From Cavia porcellus (lineage: Eukaryota > Chordata > Mammalia > Rodentia > Caviidae): a stretch of DNA of 64,000 nucleotides. This document shows, piece by piece, positions 11,801 through 23,289 of the stretch. Every line of letters begins with the position of its first letter. The stretch's first letter is position 1. Location: assembly GCF_034190915.1 (NCBI RefSeq), contig NW_026947492.1, positions 13,565,501 through 13,629,500 on the forward strand, in the 5' to 3' direction. A program made the position numbers and the translations under genes. The notes under the pieces were generated by a model that made no database searches, had not been told where the DNA came from, and worked only from the letters and a program-made list of their open reading frames with translations.

Positions 11801-11849
11801 AATTTAACTGGGTCAAAAAAAGCATCCGTTTGAAAATCTACTTTGTGGG

Positions 11850-11941
11850 AGGCTAGGGATTTAGCTCAGCGGCATAAGCACCTGCCTTGCAAGCAGGTGG
11901 TCCTGAGTTCGATCCCCGGTGCTGGTAAAAAAAAGAAGAAA
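11850..11941 (+). mobile_element. ID SINE (tRNA-Ala-derived), young, with perfect 18-bp TSD
   Basis: The body begins aggctagggatttagctcag and keeps a tRNA-like box A (TTAGCTCAGCGG) and box B (AGTTCGATCCCC). The anticodon arm cctgc-cttgcaa-gcagg has a perfect stem and a TGC (Ala) anticodon. An A-rich tail follows. The 18-base repeat gaaaatctactttgtggg occurs at 11832-11849 and again at 11942-11959 without mismatch, showing recent L1-mediated insertion. It is not a functional tRNA gene: the acceptor stem does not pair. Confidence 0.92.
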
Positions 11942-11959
11942 GAAAATCTACTTTGTGGG

Positions 11960-13632
11960 TGTGTTGAGTTGTTCTTTGGAGAGCTGTAATGATGGTTAAC
12001 CCAGGCTCTAAACACGGTCTGATTTGTCACTTGAAGTATGTTTATTTTGTAGGTGAAAGAACATTAAAACCTGGAACAGTTTTGTTATTAACTGGTCTCA
12101 GACAGTGGATCTTTGAAGAAGGTGATGTCTTTGTGCTGGCTGAGGACTGGGAAATAGCAGCTGGCTTAAAGTTAACAGAATTATTCTGTAGGAGGAATGA
12201 CAACTGGATCTTTCTCTTAAAGCTGTAACTACATTTGCTCGGAAGACGGTTTTCAAATGCGAGGCAAGCAGAAGGGCTTTGGTTGCAGGAGGTTTCTGGC
12301 AAAGCGTGTTACACTCACCCCACACGGGCAGACGGCTGGCAGCTGCATGTAGAAGCCAGGAGTGGAGGGTGTGGAATCAGGTTGGGATCTTTAGCCATTC
12401 TTTGGGCAGCTCCTTGTTTTTAGATACTTAACCGAAACAAATTTATTATTATCTAGCATTATAGACAAGGTTTTAAAAAGCGGCTCAGAGAGGTTCCATC
12501 ATTTGCTTAGGAGAAACGAGAATAGATGGTAAAATCAGACTTAGCGAAGATGGATGAAAAATAATGGAAGGAAGAGGGGCCAGGGCCACACGAGTGGTTG
12601 CCCAATAAATACGAGTGAACATATGAACACAGTACAGTAAGGATCAACCACTCCATGCACACCCATTGGGTGATCCATTTCTTCTAAGGCCTTGCTCCTG
12701 GGATCTCATACTTGCAAGTCCATTTGTTAAGGTCTCCCTGGACCTTATTAGCCTCTTCATGTTGGACATCAGACTCATGGCTTTATGTGTTTTTTTATTG
12801 AACAAACTCCCTCTCACTAAAATGCTGCAGCTAAGTAGTCAGACTAAGTTACAAGACAAACTTCCTGGCTTGAGAGTCATCATGTCTGGCAGATGATTCT
12901 GCCTGTTCTGTGTTGATTTTGAAGTTTAATTCTGGGAAGACATTTTCTGAATCCTAGGAGGTGCCTCAATGTAGCTCCCAAGTTCTCAGTAGATCTGTCG
13001 GCAAATATGTGACATTACATCTGCAGCAAGTTAAAACCAGGAAGAGGATGCTGAAGGGAAGTAACCCTGACAACAGTAGAGGAGAAGCTAACAGCCTTAG
13101 AGTTACACTAGTGGAAAACTAAGTTAGAGATAATAGAACCCCAACAAACACAGCTTGAAGACGACAGTTAGCATAGAGATGGAGTCCCATACTTTAGCCC
13201 AAATACTTAGAAGTATTACAGTTATTTTCTCTTATTGAGTCCCCAGTCTTCGGTAGTTGCTAGGCTAAACTCTTTAGAATTAATTGTTAAAAATTCTAAA
13301 AGTGATTTTCTGCTTTCAGTGTTAATCTTTGTTTTAAAGAAGAAGGCTGATTTTCAGAGTAAGCTCCCCAAGCTCTCACACATAATGAAGTAGCAGGGTC
13401 AGTGGTAGGTAATAAAAAGTAGGAAGATAAATCTTTCTCAGCTGGAAAAGGGATCGAGCTGGAGGGAGGAGAGCGAGTGGGGTGGAAAAAGGAATTAAGA
13501 TGTACATGTACCAATTCCACACAAAGAATGTTAACATGACTGCAAATATGTATAAAAAAGTGGGAGAGTCAGTGAGATAAATTAGATGTATTTGATTCTT
13601 AGGCGTGCACTGTTCATGGCCGTGCTATTGCC
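11960..13632. other. Intergenic, one possible MIR remnant
   Basis: There is no convincing gene. About 12435-12560 (ttattattatctagcattatagacaagg ... ggctcagagaggttc) resembles an antisense MIR SINE but is very diverged. The open frame near 11989-12228 has no recognisable domain and no splice or promoter support. Confidence 0.5.
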
Positions 13633-14291
13633 CTGTTGGTTCGTTTTGTCAGGGTTTGCAGAAGAATAGGTTCAATACAGGACACATATTTTATAGGGTT
13701 ATTTTATAGTATTTGCCCAAAGAGACAAATGCTGAGGAGTGCAGAAGATCTGTCCATGTACTAGAGATCCAAAAAATCCAGCTGGTCTGGATTCCATGGC
13801 AGTGTCCTGTATGAGTTCAGCGGAAGAACCACAGCCTATGGCGATGTCCTCTGAGTGCAGCTGGAGGCCTAAGGCCCATGACAATGACTCATGCAAGTCT
13901 GTATCAAGGTTCTGTACTGGGAAGGCCCCAAGGTCAGTGTTGGAAGCCTGCATGTCTGTGCCAGTGAAGGATCTGTGCAGGAAGGCTGGGGGATCTGCAC
14001 TGGAGCCAGGAAGCAATGCTCAAGGTAAGGACCAGAGCTCCCCACAAGAGAACTGCAGCTGTCCTTAGCAACAGCAAGGACCCGAGCTCCTCCTGTGATG
14101 AGAACAGCTGAGTCCATGTCAGGAAATCCAGTGTGACAAGTTTCTCCAAGGAGAATCAACAGCGCACCATCTTCCCCTCCAGTTCTTTTTATGCTGCTAG
14201 CAACCAACCTCATGTGAGTCTTCCACACCCAGAACCACTCTGATTCAGTTTAACTGGGTATTACTAGTTGACCATTAGTTAATCCACCACA
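13633..14291 (-). mobile_element. Solo LTR of an endogenous retrovirus, antisense (copy A)
   Basis: About 659 bp, bounded by TG...CA (ends gttaatccaccaca). It is homologous along its length to 48759-49425, with shared blocks gatctgtcca, ctggattccatggca, gggatctgcactgga, gatgagaacagctgag and gttgaccattagttaatcca. The layout resembles antisense ERVL-type LTRs; the family name cannot be fixed by eye. No viral coding sequence is attached. Open frames across it are not genes. Confidence 0.65.
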
Positions 14292-15181
14292 GTGCAATAC
14301 TAGAGGTCTCTCCTGGTGACTTTGCCTAGGGACTCCAAGAGCACAGGTAATAACTTTAAAATCATTCTCAATCAAAAGATTAAAAAGGATGATCAGAAAC
14401 ATAACGAAATATACTTAGATTTCTTTGCACAATTGTGGAGCACAATACTCCCTGCTAATGGTAGGGCCGTGAAGCCTTTTGTTTTTTTAAATTGGTAAAT
14501 ATTTTTGTAAAGAATTCCATAATTAGAACACAGAGGATTCTTTTGCTTTTTGTCAAAATCCTTTGCACCTTGGGAAAAAAATTTCCGTGCATGGTTTTGT
14601 TTTGTTTTTACCTTTACCCACACATTAAAGTACACCATGACAACGTGTTCCATTAGGGCGGTAACAGAGCTAGCACATGACCACTGGAATCCCAGCAGAA
14701 GGAAGTACTGTTATTCCTTTTATCAGCCCCATTAACTTCGACACTAGGGCCCCATTAATTTTTAAAAAAAAAGATTGTATGTAGTGTAGTGTGATCTTGC
14801 AATAATTTACAGAACAATGATATTATGCTTTTAAGAATGCTAATATAATCGTAATGTCGCAACCCTATTTGATGCTGGAAGTGACAACTGGTAGTGTTTG
14901 GGAATATTTGTATGAAAACAATGACATTTCACAGCTAAAACTTGACATCAGCAAACTTCGAGGGAGAAAAAAACAGAGCTTTAAATGTAAAACAGCCTTT
15001 TATGAAATTTACCTTTTGGTTGTACACCAATCCATAAAGACTTCAGTATTGATCAAAGAGTTCTCATAAGGAAGGCTTACTTTTCAGTCTCTTTCTAGCA
15101 AAGGCAGAGCCTATTAGCTACTCAGGGATTGATCCAGTCCTAAATGGTGCTGATCTGTCAGAATGTGTGGGCACACACATG
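14292..15181. other. Intergenic, nothing recognised
   Basis: AT-rich sequence with no gene, RNA or clear repeat that I can name. Confidence 0.5.
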
Positions 15182-15191
15182 ATGTAGGGAA

Positions 15192-16925
15192 TTTTTTTTT
15201 TTTTTGGTTCACTAAATGTATTTTTTAAAAAAATCTTACAAAAGAATATTACATTCTACACTCTGAACAGATGCCAGGGACATGAGGACTATTGTTACTT
15301 CCTTCTCTGTCCCACTCCCCAAATGTTTACAGTGACCACACAAAGCAAAGTGTTTGCAATAATTACATGGGGGATTTTTTTAAAAGCACCAATAATGAAC
15401 AAAAAATAACATCCGCTCATTCTGCTGCTGTTTTAAAATTTCAGTGTTAGTTTCTGTGTGCTCTCTCTCCTCAACGCTGTTTGTAAGGAACTAAATTATT
15501 ACATGTGGTGAACAGCAAAGATTTTACTACACCTCAAATGCAGAACACCTATGGAGTAATGTTGGTTTTTTAAACAGAGCAGATTAAAAAAAAAGATTCA
15601 GGACTCCTTCAGTTCTTCACTAGTCTTAGAAAAACGTTCCAGAATACTGCTTCCCACTGTTCTGGAGCAAATACCGTGCATTCGGTATCTGGTCCTCTAA
15701 CGGTAATGACCTGATCTTTGTATCCTTCTAAAGACTCATCAATTTTGAAAGAAGCTCCGGATTTTGACAGATTTATTTAATCTGCTGACCACCTTTGCCA
15801 ATAATAGACGCAGCCAAATCTTTGGGAATAGTTACTTGTGTAGGTCCACTAAGATGACCACATGAGCTACAATCCCCTGCATAGGAATAATCATACCCAG
15901 AGCCACCCTGGGGTTCATATGCCATCTGTCATTCTGATGGGCTTGATGTGTCTATTGTAGAGTCCCAAGTTTCACCAGCACTGAAACCACCCGTGCTGTG
16001 GAGTGGTCTGCAGGTCTTCCTCTTCTGTCATAGGCCATTAGAGCTCTTCCTCTAGGTAGTGGTGTCGGTGGAGGAGGAAACTTTTGAGCTCTGCTACCAT
16101 CCAGGCCACATCGCCCAGGGGGAGGGGGAAAGTGTTCCGGACCAAGGCTCATATCGTCATAATCTCTTCTAGAAGAGGCAGAGGATGCCTACCCCGACTA
16201 GGAGGCATTCTGTCGAAACCACCCAGTCCCCGCGGGGGAAATTCTACGGGCCATTCACAGCGGTCATCAACCATTATGGTAAAACCACAGTTATCTTAAG
16301 TTTCATAAAAACTGAAATCAGAAGGTTGTAAATGTCCTTTGATGGGAGACTTAGCTACAAGATCGAGGATGATCTTTATGTACTCTACCACCCTATCAGG
16401 CTTTCCTCTAATAAGAATAACCCTATCAGTACAATGAGGGCAGCATTCCTGGAAAAGCTGGACTGTTGTCTGAGTGTTCTCTCCAAGTGCCTTGATTTTA
16501 GCACCTTTGACCCCAATCATTCCTCCTGCCAGACTTTGATGAATTAACATTCTCAGATCACAGTCAAAGTCACTTTCTTTACAGTGTTGGTACTCTTCCA
16601 AAGCAGGGGTGAGTTTCTTCAGAATCTCCCCAATTGTTTCAATATCAGCACTGATACTCAATACGCGCTCAGGACCGCTGCTGTCTGGGACTGAGAAACA
16701 CCGGCACTGTAGTCTGTACGGAGAGCCTAAATATTCCTGCCTCCTTTTCCAATCACTGCCCCAGAGTTCTTGCTTTGAAGCAGAATTCATGATTCAACCA
16801 TCTCATCGGTGTTTCTAGGTCTTTTAAATGCTTGCTCTTTTTCCGTATCTTCTGTAAGACATTTGCCAAATTCACCCTTGGCTTCTGTTTTGGGGGACGG
16901 TTTCCTCCTGCTGCTCAGTTTCCAT
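15192..16925 (-). pseudogene. HNRNPK: HNRNPK processed pseudogene
   Basis: Reading the minus strand from ATG at 16925, the sequence is an intronless copy of the hnRNP K mRNA. It shows the N-terminus ([28 protein letters not shown]), KH1, [12 protein letters not shown]2 ([17 protein letters not shown]), the RGG/proline-rich part and KH3, then a stop equivalent at 15626-15628. The 3' UTR follows to 15206 and a 14-base poly(A) tail (T run 15192-15205). It is dead: a one-base insertion lies near 16890, in-frame stops are at 16787-16789 (KH1), 16296-16298 (after KH2) and 15773-15775 (KH3), and about two extra bases lie near 16691-16696. The real hnRNP K is a poly(C)-binding nuclear protein; this copy has no intact frame. 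A possible degenerate target-site duplication is atgtagggaatt (15182-15193) against atgtgtggaatt (17052-17063), which would put some 5' UTR in 16926-17051. Confidence 0.95.
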
Positions 16926-17063
16926 TTTCTAGTGTTAAATGGACAAACCAATCTATACTCCACAAACAAGTGCAATGAGGCAGGACAGCCAGATCGGTGC
17001 ACAGAGCAGCTGAGGATAATGGTGACCGCAGTGCTTTTGCCTGGAACACCCATGTGTGGAATT

Positions 17064-18480
17064 CTCAACAGTCACTAGATAAACCATAATACCCAGCCCT
17101 TGGCATCATAAGTGAGCCTTATTTTGAACCCCAAACCACTTGATTGCTCTTAAGAATTAGTATGCCTTCAAGAAAGGACATTTTAATTCCACTGAAGCGA
17201 TTCAAGTGAATGTGCTTAAGATGCTGAACAGACCGCTCCCCAAAAGGGGTCTGAATACTTTGAGCAATAACAATCCTGCTGCAATAAGTAATAACAGCAA
17301 GGACATTATTACTACACGCCAGACACTCTGCTTGGGGTTTTTTGTGTATTAACTCACTCAATCCTCACAGCAATACTTTAAGGAAGGTACTATTATGGTC
17401 ATAGCATGGCTAAGGAAAGTAAAACAAACATGCAAATATTAGGAATTTATTTTAACTTACTTGTTTACCTTCCTAAATAATGTTCTTGTGGGGATTATGA
17501 AAGGAATTTGTACCCACCATCAAGAAGAAAACAAGATTTCCTGGTAATCCCAGAGATAACCTCTGTGTACATCTAACGTGTCTGTTTTAGTACTTTGTTC
17601 TGTAGGAGTGATTGCATCTGCTTTTGGTTCTGTTGTGCATGTGCGTGTCTAGAGGTTGCCTAGCCTCTGCTTCTTCTCTTAGGCTCTAGCTCTAACTGAA
17701 AAGATGAGTCTGAATTTGCATGTTGGAAGCAGACTGATACTTTTCCTTTTTCCTATGAACAGTGTTGGTGCAGACTTTGAAGAGCAGTGAAGCCAGCGGG
17801 TTGTCACCATGACACCAGTGCATCTTTCCATCTCCCATTGCTGTAGTCCAGGCCTTTGAGCTGCTGTCCATAGCGATGCAGTTCATAGGAGAATTCATTT
17901 GGCTCTTCCTCTTCTTTTTGGCTCACTAAATTAGCATTTTGGTTCCCGGAAGTTGGGAAGAACCTCTATCAGTACATCCCAGGAAGAAGAGGACAGAAGT
18001 AGACATAAGAGAGCACATAAGAATAAGATGGGTCACAGACCTAGTTGTCACATTATGCACATCTTACCTGACTGACAGGATGTGCCCAAACTCTAGGGAA
18101 TAAAAGACAGTAGTGTGAAGGTTGCTAAAGACAGATAGCAGTCCTCATGAGCTGGGATGGGGTGAGAAGAAGAATTGGAAGGTGTCTGGGAGGTTCTTAA
18201 TGTTGGATGTAAGTACTGTCTCCATTTAAATTGGTCAGGAAATGTATTAAACGACAAAATGGTTTCCCTAAGTATTATATTGCAACCCAAGGATATTACG
18301 AAATTCATTATGCCACAGCCAAAGGGTATAAAATATGCCTTCCATTGAATAGATGCCGTTCCTCATGCTGGAATGTCATAAACACTTAAGTTCTCTGCAT
18401 TAGAATATTATCAAGCTGGGCTAAGAGAGGATCATGGGGACTGGGGCAGTTCGCGGAGTAATTGGAGATGCATGTTCAGT
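17064..18480. other. Intergenic, one MIR-like remnant
   Basis: About 17335-17420 (gtattaactcactcaatcctcacagcaata...aggtactattatgg) looks like an antisense MIR. The rest shows nothing I can name. Confidence 0.45.
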
Positions 18481-18484
18481 CTTC

Positions 18485-18770
18485 ACACCCGCAGTCTAAT
18501 GAGGAGAGGTTTATTTTGGCTCATGGTTCTTAGAGATTTCAATCCATAGTCAGTTGGCTCCAGGCAGAAGGGCATGGTGGAAGGGCCTGGAGGCAGAAAG
18601 CTGCTCGCATCGTGGTGGCTGGAAAGCAGAGTGGCAAGGAACAGGGAGAGAGAGACACCCTTCCAGGTCATAACTCTAGTGACTGCTTCTTCTGATCAAG
18701 TCCTACACCCTAACAGCAAGTCAGCTGTAGGGCACCATAATCCAAACAGAGGAGGCTTTGGGAGCTATTT
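18485..18770 (-). mobile_element. ERVL-MaLR-like solo LTR, antisense, partial
   Basis: It contains gaggagaggtttattttggctcatggttc, then ggcagaagggcatggtggaagggcctgg, and near the end aacagcaagtcagctgtagggcacc. This is the reverse complement of the MaLR-type LTR layout, in which the AATAAACC poly(A) region lies near the 3' end. Its 5' boundary (left side) is unclear. Confidence 0.6.
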
Positions 18771-18775
18771 TATTT

Positions 18776-18900
18776 TTTAAATCTTAATTTTTCAAAAATT
18801 TTTATTAGTACACACTGATTACAGTCATTGTGGGGAATCAGTCCATGTGTTTAACACACCTCAGTTCTTTTTTACTTGACTTCTTCCCCTTCACTGTTTC
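18776..18900 (-). mobile_element. Possible L1 3'-end fragment, antisense
   Basis: 'tttttattagtacacactgattacagtcattgtggggaatcagtccatg' followed by pyrimidine-rich sequence resembles antisense 3' ends of rodent L1 elements. A similar stretch occurs at 48366-48720. Short and uncertain. Confidence 0.35.
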
Positions 18901-20699
18901 TGTCCTGTCTCTCTCCATCTCTTGTTCTGGAACCATTTTAAATCTGAACCAAAGCAGTCTTCCCTTAGCGCCTGGAAATACAGTGTGGAATGAGACCAGG
19001 AAGAAGGCATGCTCTCTGGAACAACGTTTAATAAAACCTCAAGGCTGAGAGTAAATTTTGAGCCACATAGTATAAGTGATTTTATAAAAGAGAAAATGGA
19101 AATGAAGGATGTTAAATGCCCCATGGCTCAGCTAACCAGTGAATTACTAGATTTAGTCCTAAAACCCTGAAATCAAGCCTGCTCTTGTAAGTCCCACAAT
19201 TCTGCTGGATCGAGGGAGCAGATGCAGTGTGATTTCCTGCCTGAGCCCAGGCTCCAACAGAGCTTCTCAGAGGAGCCCTGTGTTGGAGAAGGAAAATGTG
19301 GTTATTGGCTGCATACCCCAAATTCATGAATAATAATGTGCTACATTTTAACCTTTGGCCAGTGTTTTTATGTGTAGCAAGGGTGAACTGAATAGCTTGG
19401 TGCCCAATAACATTATAATATTCTGCTATTTTATCTTGAGGAAATAGAAGCTGATTTAATAACCTCGGCAAAATGTACAAAGGTAAGAAAATTTTGGTTT
19501 ACAAAACACACATAGGGAATGCATGTTTTAATAACCTACTTATGAAGGATTCTTTTTTTAGGATTTCTCACTGCCCTTCTAAATGGAGCAAGTTTGAGTC
19601 CAACCTGGAGAGCTTAGTGAGAGCCTGCATGAAGAAATAAATAAATAGGAGGTAGCTCAGCATTCTTTGGGTTCCATCTCTGCTACTGCAAACAAGGCAA
19701 AAGTTCCAAGTTTCTCCTTGTCTTGCTACTTTGTCATCTTTTGGGGTGCAATCAAAATTAAAATTTTGGTTAAGGCATAAGTTTTAAAATTCTATTACAA
19801 TAAAAGACACATTGCTACTAATTTCCTTCAAACGATCCCTCACTTTGAAGACACATCCCCTCATTCTTGCCTTTCTGAAGCAATTTTTGAAGTCATCTCT
19901 CATGAGTTCTTGATGAGGTGTGATCAAAAATACAGGGAACGCTGCTGCTGAGCGGCATCCAGTGGGAAGGCAAACTCAAGAAAACATAAAGTGCCCTCAT
20001 GGACCTGTTCACTGGATCTGGCACTGTGCAACTCTGGTTCTCTCCTAAGTCCAAGTGATCATGAAAATTAAAGGTTTTAATTCAGTTCAGGACACGGAGG
20101 CAACCATGACACCACACCTATAGCAGTTCATTGCAGAGCTGCCTCAGAAATGGCAGGAATCATGGGATGCATGTGTTTGAGGGGAGTGGAAGTATCCGAG
20201 GGGAATTAATGGCATGACATCTCCCTTTAGGTCTACGCAGTCTGCAGGCTGCATGGAACTCACATTCCAGCCACTGTGTCCAGGGTCCAGGTATCAAGAA
20301 GGAAGAAGCAAAGGCAAAAAGACAGCCTTGCAGATATGTTGGGTCCTTTTGAAGAGTTTTCCCATGTGCTCCATCTAACAACTTCTGATTATGTTTCATT
20401 GACCAGCTGCTTCTGCAAGGAGTCTGAGAAGTGGACTCTGATTTAATGCCACTTCTATCTCTGGAAGGAGGAATGAGAGAATACATATCAGTCATATCAT
20501 CCTGGCAACTGATAATTGCTGGATAGTCTCTGTTAGACAAAAGTAAGTCAACTGAAAAGTTAGAAAGCAAATCAGCCTATATGGAAGGCCAGTTGGCTAG
20601 GTCCATATCAGAGAGAGGCAATGTAGGCTGAATTGTCCTCTTGGCTCTGTGCTTATAGGCTGTGTGACAATCTGCCCAATCACTCAGTGCCTTAGTCCT
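18901..20699. other. Intergenic, a possible B1 scrap
   Basis: A stretch at about 19590-19655 (gtttgagtccaacctggagagcttagtgagagcctg...aaataaataaata) resembles the right part of a B1 SINE. Nothing else is identified. Confidence 0.4.
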
Positions 20700-21074
20700 T
20701 GTCTGGGTTACTTTTCTCTCATTGCTGAGACAAAATACTTGACACCCAAAATGAAGCAAGGAAAGGTTTATTTAGCTTACAGCTTTTGGAGGTTTTAGTA
20801 CATACTCAGCTGTTTCCAAGGCAGGGTGGCATGGTTATTCATGCCAGTTGCAAGCGACAAAGCCCAAAGGGAAGAGGGTGCCTCCTTTCCTCCCTTATAT
20901 TATATGTGAGCTACTCACTACTCAGCCCAGGGTAGGGCAACACTCACCCCACTAATCCTAGCACCAGACAACAAGCCAATCACAAACACTAGACTCAGCT
21001 GCCTTCGAGAGCCCCTCTACCTTGACCTCATGAGGCTTTGATGGTGGCAGGGCATTTAAACCCAAATCATAACA
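20700..21074 (-). mobile_element. Complete ERVL-MaLR-like solo LTR with 5-bp TSD, antisense
   Basis: The 375-bp element starts TGTCTGGGTTACTTTTC and ends ATAACA, and is flanked on both sides by GTCCT (20695-20699 and 21075-21079), the five-base duplication left by retroviral integrase. Inside, cattgctgagacaaaata and ggaaaggtttatttagc are the antisense of the LTR's poly(A)/R region. No internal viral sequence remains, so it is a solo LTR. Confidence 0.8.
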
Positions 21075-21239
21075 GTCCTCTTATTCCTGAAATGGGATTA
21101 TGCGGAAGCTAGCCTCACAGGAATGTTTGAAGGTCTGTAGGAAATAAATGTACAGTTCTTTTAAACTGGAAAACATTTTATGTATGCAGCTTCCACAGGT
21201 TATCAGCAACAGGAGAAGGTGTCTAGGCATTGATCCCTT

Positions 21240-21257
21240 AAAAAAAAAAAAAAAAAA
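21240..21257. repeat. Poly(A) run
   Basis: An uninterrupted run of about 18 A. No SINE body is recognised before it. Confidence 0.8.
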
Positions 21258-22134
21258 CTCTCTTGTGAGGATTTCTGCCACTCATTTTATTATCCAGTCT
21301 TACATAGGTCTGCAACACTTTCATCGAGGAAAAACTTCTTCCCACTGAAGTTGCAAGGAATCTCCTTGAGCAGAGATCAAAGGTGGAGTTTTGCAAAACC
21401 CTGAGGAGCACACTATCTTCCAAGCATGCAACACGGCTAGCATCGCCTTTAATACAAAAAAAGTGTTGAGAACAGAGCAAGGTGCAGGACAATTCTGATA
21501 TCCTCAGTCTACAAGGCCAGTGCTGCTGGGAGAATACTGTCAGCCAGGACAGGAAGGGCAGACAAAGGACAGAGGCCCGAAGGATGGTGAGTTCTGTCCT
21601 GGACATGAGAACAGAATGTGAGATCTTGAGATGCTAGCGTCCCAGCCCAGCAGAGGTGACAAGGTGACATTTGGCTCGTTTTGTGCAGTAAACCTTGCCC
21701 AAATGATTGTGTGCTATGTACACTCTAGGTGCTGGAGATACTTTAGTGGACACAACAAACAAAATAATTCCTCTGCCTTTAGGGAGTTTAGTAGTGAGCC
21801 CAGGCAGACTCAGTAAGCAAGAGAGAGGGCTAAATACATAGTCTATGGAGTTCAGAGACAGTGAGGTTGGATATGTGGTGGAAATCTACATAGAATGGTG
21901 ACAGAAGGGTGGGTAGAGAGAAAACTCTACAGAGAGATGTCAGGAGTGAGAAGAAAGCTTGAAATAGCACCTGCATTTTAAGACTTTCCAAAGTTTAGCC
22001 TGGCGCAGGCTGTGTTGGGCAGGCCAGAGAGATAGGAGTTCAAGTACTATGGACAACTCAAGGCTGAGGACTGAGTCTTCACGCCAGGCACCCTTCCACA
22101 CCATGTTTCTTGGGTTGATCCACAAGTGGTTTAG

Positions 22135-22335
22135 GATTTGGGTACTAGGGCAGATGGCCTGGATTCCAATCCTGACTTGGAAGCAATGTGACTCTGTGGA
22201 GATTAACATATTTTACGCTGTACTTTCCTTCTCTGCAAATAAGGAAGGTTTAGCATCTAACTCAAACTGTTGTTGTGAGGGTATAATTGAATAATTAAAT
22301 ACACTGAATTATATGTGTCAAATGCCAGGGCTGCG
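22135..22335 (+). mobile_element. MIR SINE remnant
   Basis: 'cctggattccaatcctgacttggaagcaatgtgactctgtgg', then 'tctctgcaaataaggaagg', then 'gttgttgtgagggtataattgaataattaaatac' follow the order of the MIR consensus (tRNA-like part, core, tail). Confidence 0.6.
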
Positions 22336-22877
22336 CAATCACCTGTGAGTGTCCCTCTACCTGCAGCCCTGTGTGGAGCAGACTCAGTTTTTACAGCGGA
22401 GGGAATCACTGGTGTCCTACATAAGAAGGTTTTTAGGGTGCCAGTGCACAGACACTGATTAATACAGACAGGGAGGACAGAAATGGGAGGTGAGGAGAAG
22501 TGACGTGAGGCAGCTCTCTCCATTCGAAATAGGAAAGTAGATTTGGCATGGAAAAGGATCCCAGGAAGGAGTGTGTGAGTCTGGGGACACTAGGGACACT
22601 GGGGCATGCTTGGTGACAAGCTTTGGGGGCAGGATGCTGGCTCTGACACTTGTCCCTTGTTGCTTGGTCACCTCTGTCACCTCGGAATTCATAGCACTGC
22701 TGCCCACACAACCTCTTCCACAGAAAATCATTGTTTCCAAATATTTCCTTTCTCTTGAATTAGATGGACCTGGCCTGGCCCTTGCAGAAGTCCCAGCAGA
22801 CACAATACTTGCCATTCTAGAATGTTCGCATGGCAGCTTCTGCAAACATGAAAAGAAAAGCCAGGTTGTCTCCATCG

Positions 22878-23150
22878 GTTGGGGCTACTATCACAAAACA
22901 CTGCAGACTGGGAGAGAGAGTAGCTTCCAAACAAGAGTCTGGAACCCCAAGATCAAGACACCAGGAGATTTGGTGCCTGGCAAGGGCCTGAGTCTTGGTT
23001 CATAGACTTTTCACTGGATCCCCTATGGGACATGGGGGGAGGTAGCTCTCTGGGACCTCTTTTACAAGGGTCTGCCCTCATTGCTTAATCACCTTCCAAA
23101 GGCCCCACCTCTCATCCTATCACTTTGGGGTTAGGTCTACCAATCAATTG
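22878..23150 (-). mobile_element. MaLR/MLT-like LTR remnant, antisense
   Basis: 'ggctactatcacaaaacactgcagactggga', 'ccaagatcaagacaccaggagatttggtgcctgg', 'caaaggccccacctctcatcctatcactttggggttagg' match the antisense of widespread mammalian MaLR/MLT LTRs. A central part is missing or diverged. Confidence 0.6.
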
Positions 23151-23263
23151 GAGGGGTTGGTCTTAAGCAGAAAGATGAATCTGACTGAGAGAGAAGGATG
23201 AAAAACACAGGACTTCTCCAGCACTGCACTATGCAGAGGAGACGAGTGGCATGCTATAGTCCT

Positions 23264-23289
23264 AGGCATGTCTAGGCCTGGGCATGTCT
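23264..23289. promoter_or_regulatory. Candidate p53-family response element
   Basis: Two decamers, AGGCATGTCT (23264-23273) and GGGCATGTCT (23280-23289), both fit RRRCWWGYYY without mismatch and are six bases apart, inside the allowed 0-13 spacing. It lies about 115 bp after an LTR remnant. Binding in cells is not shown by sequence alone. Confidence 0.45.

Larger units (their letters stand above)
7790..11818 (+). other. SORL1: SORL1 3' UTR (probable extent)
   Basis: The sequence after the SORL1 stop has no protein gene and few recognisable repeats, consistent with a long 3' UTR; the family's 3' UTR is several kilobases long. Canonical AATAAA signals occur at 7913, 7964, 7968, 8156, 11221, 11606 and 11795. 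The last (11795-11800), followed by GGGTCAAAAAAA, is the probable distal end, because a young SINE starts just after it. The proximal AATAAA group sits around an A-rich tract (about 7920-7960). Where cleavage occurs cannot be settled without transcript data. Confidence 0.65.

Noticed and set aside
11851..11925. tRNA-Ala gene
   Set aside because: It has box A, box B and a good anticodon arm, but lacks a pairing acceptor stem and has an A tail and target duplication, so it is an ID SINE.
16296..16790. 164-residue hnRNP K-like open frame
   Set aside because: It is a fragment of the processed pseudogene; its beginning is out of the parental frame and it ends at a premature stop.
22571..23005. 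144-residue open frame
   Set aside because: Its 3' part is an antisense LTR remnant and the rest has no recognisable domain.
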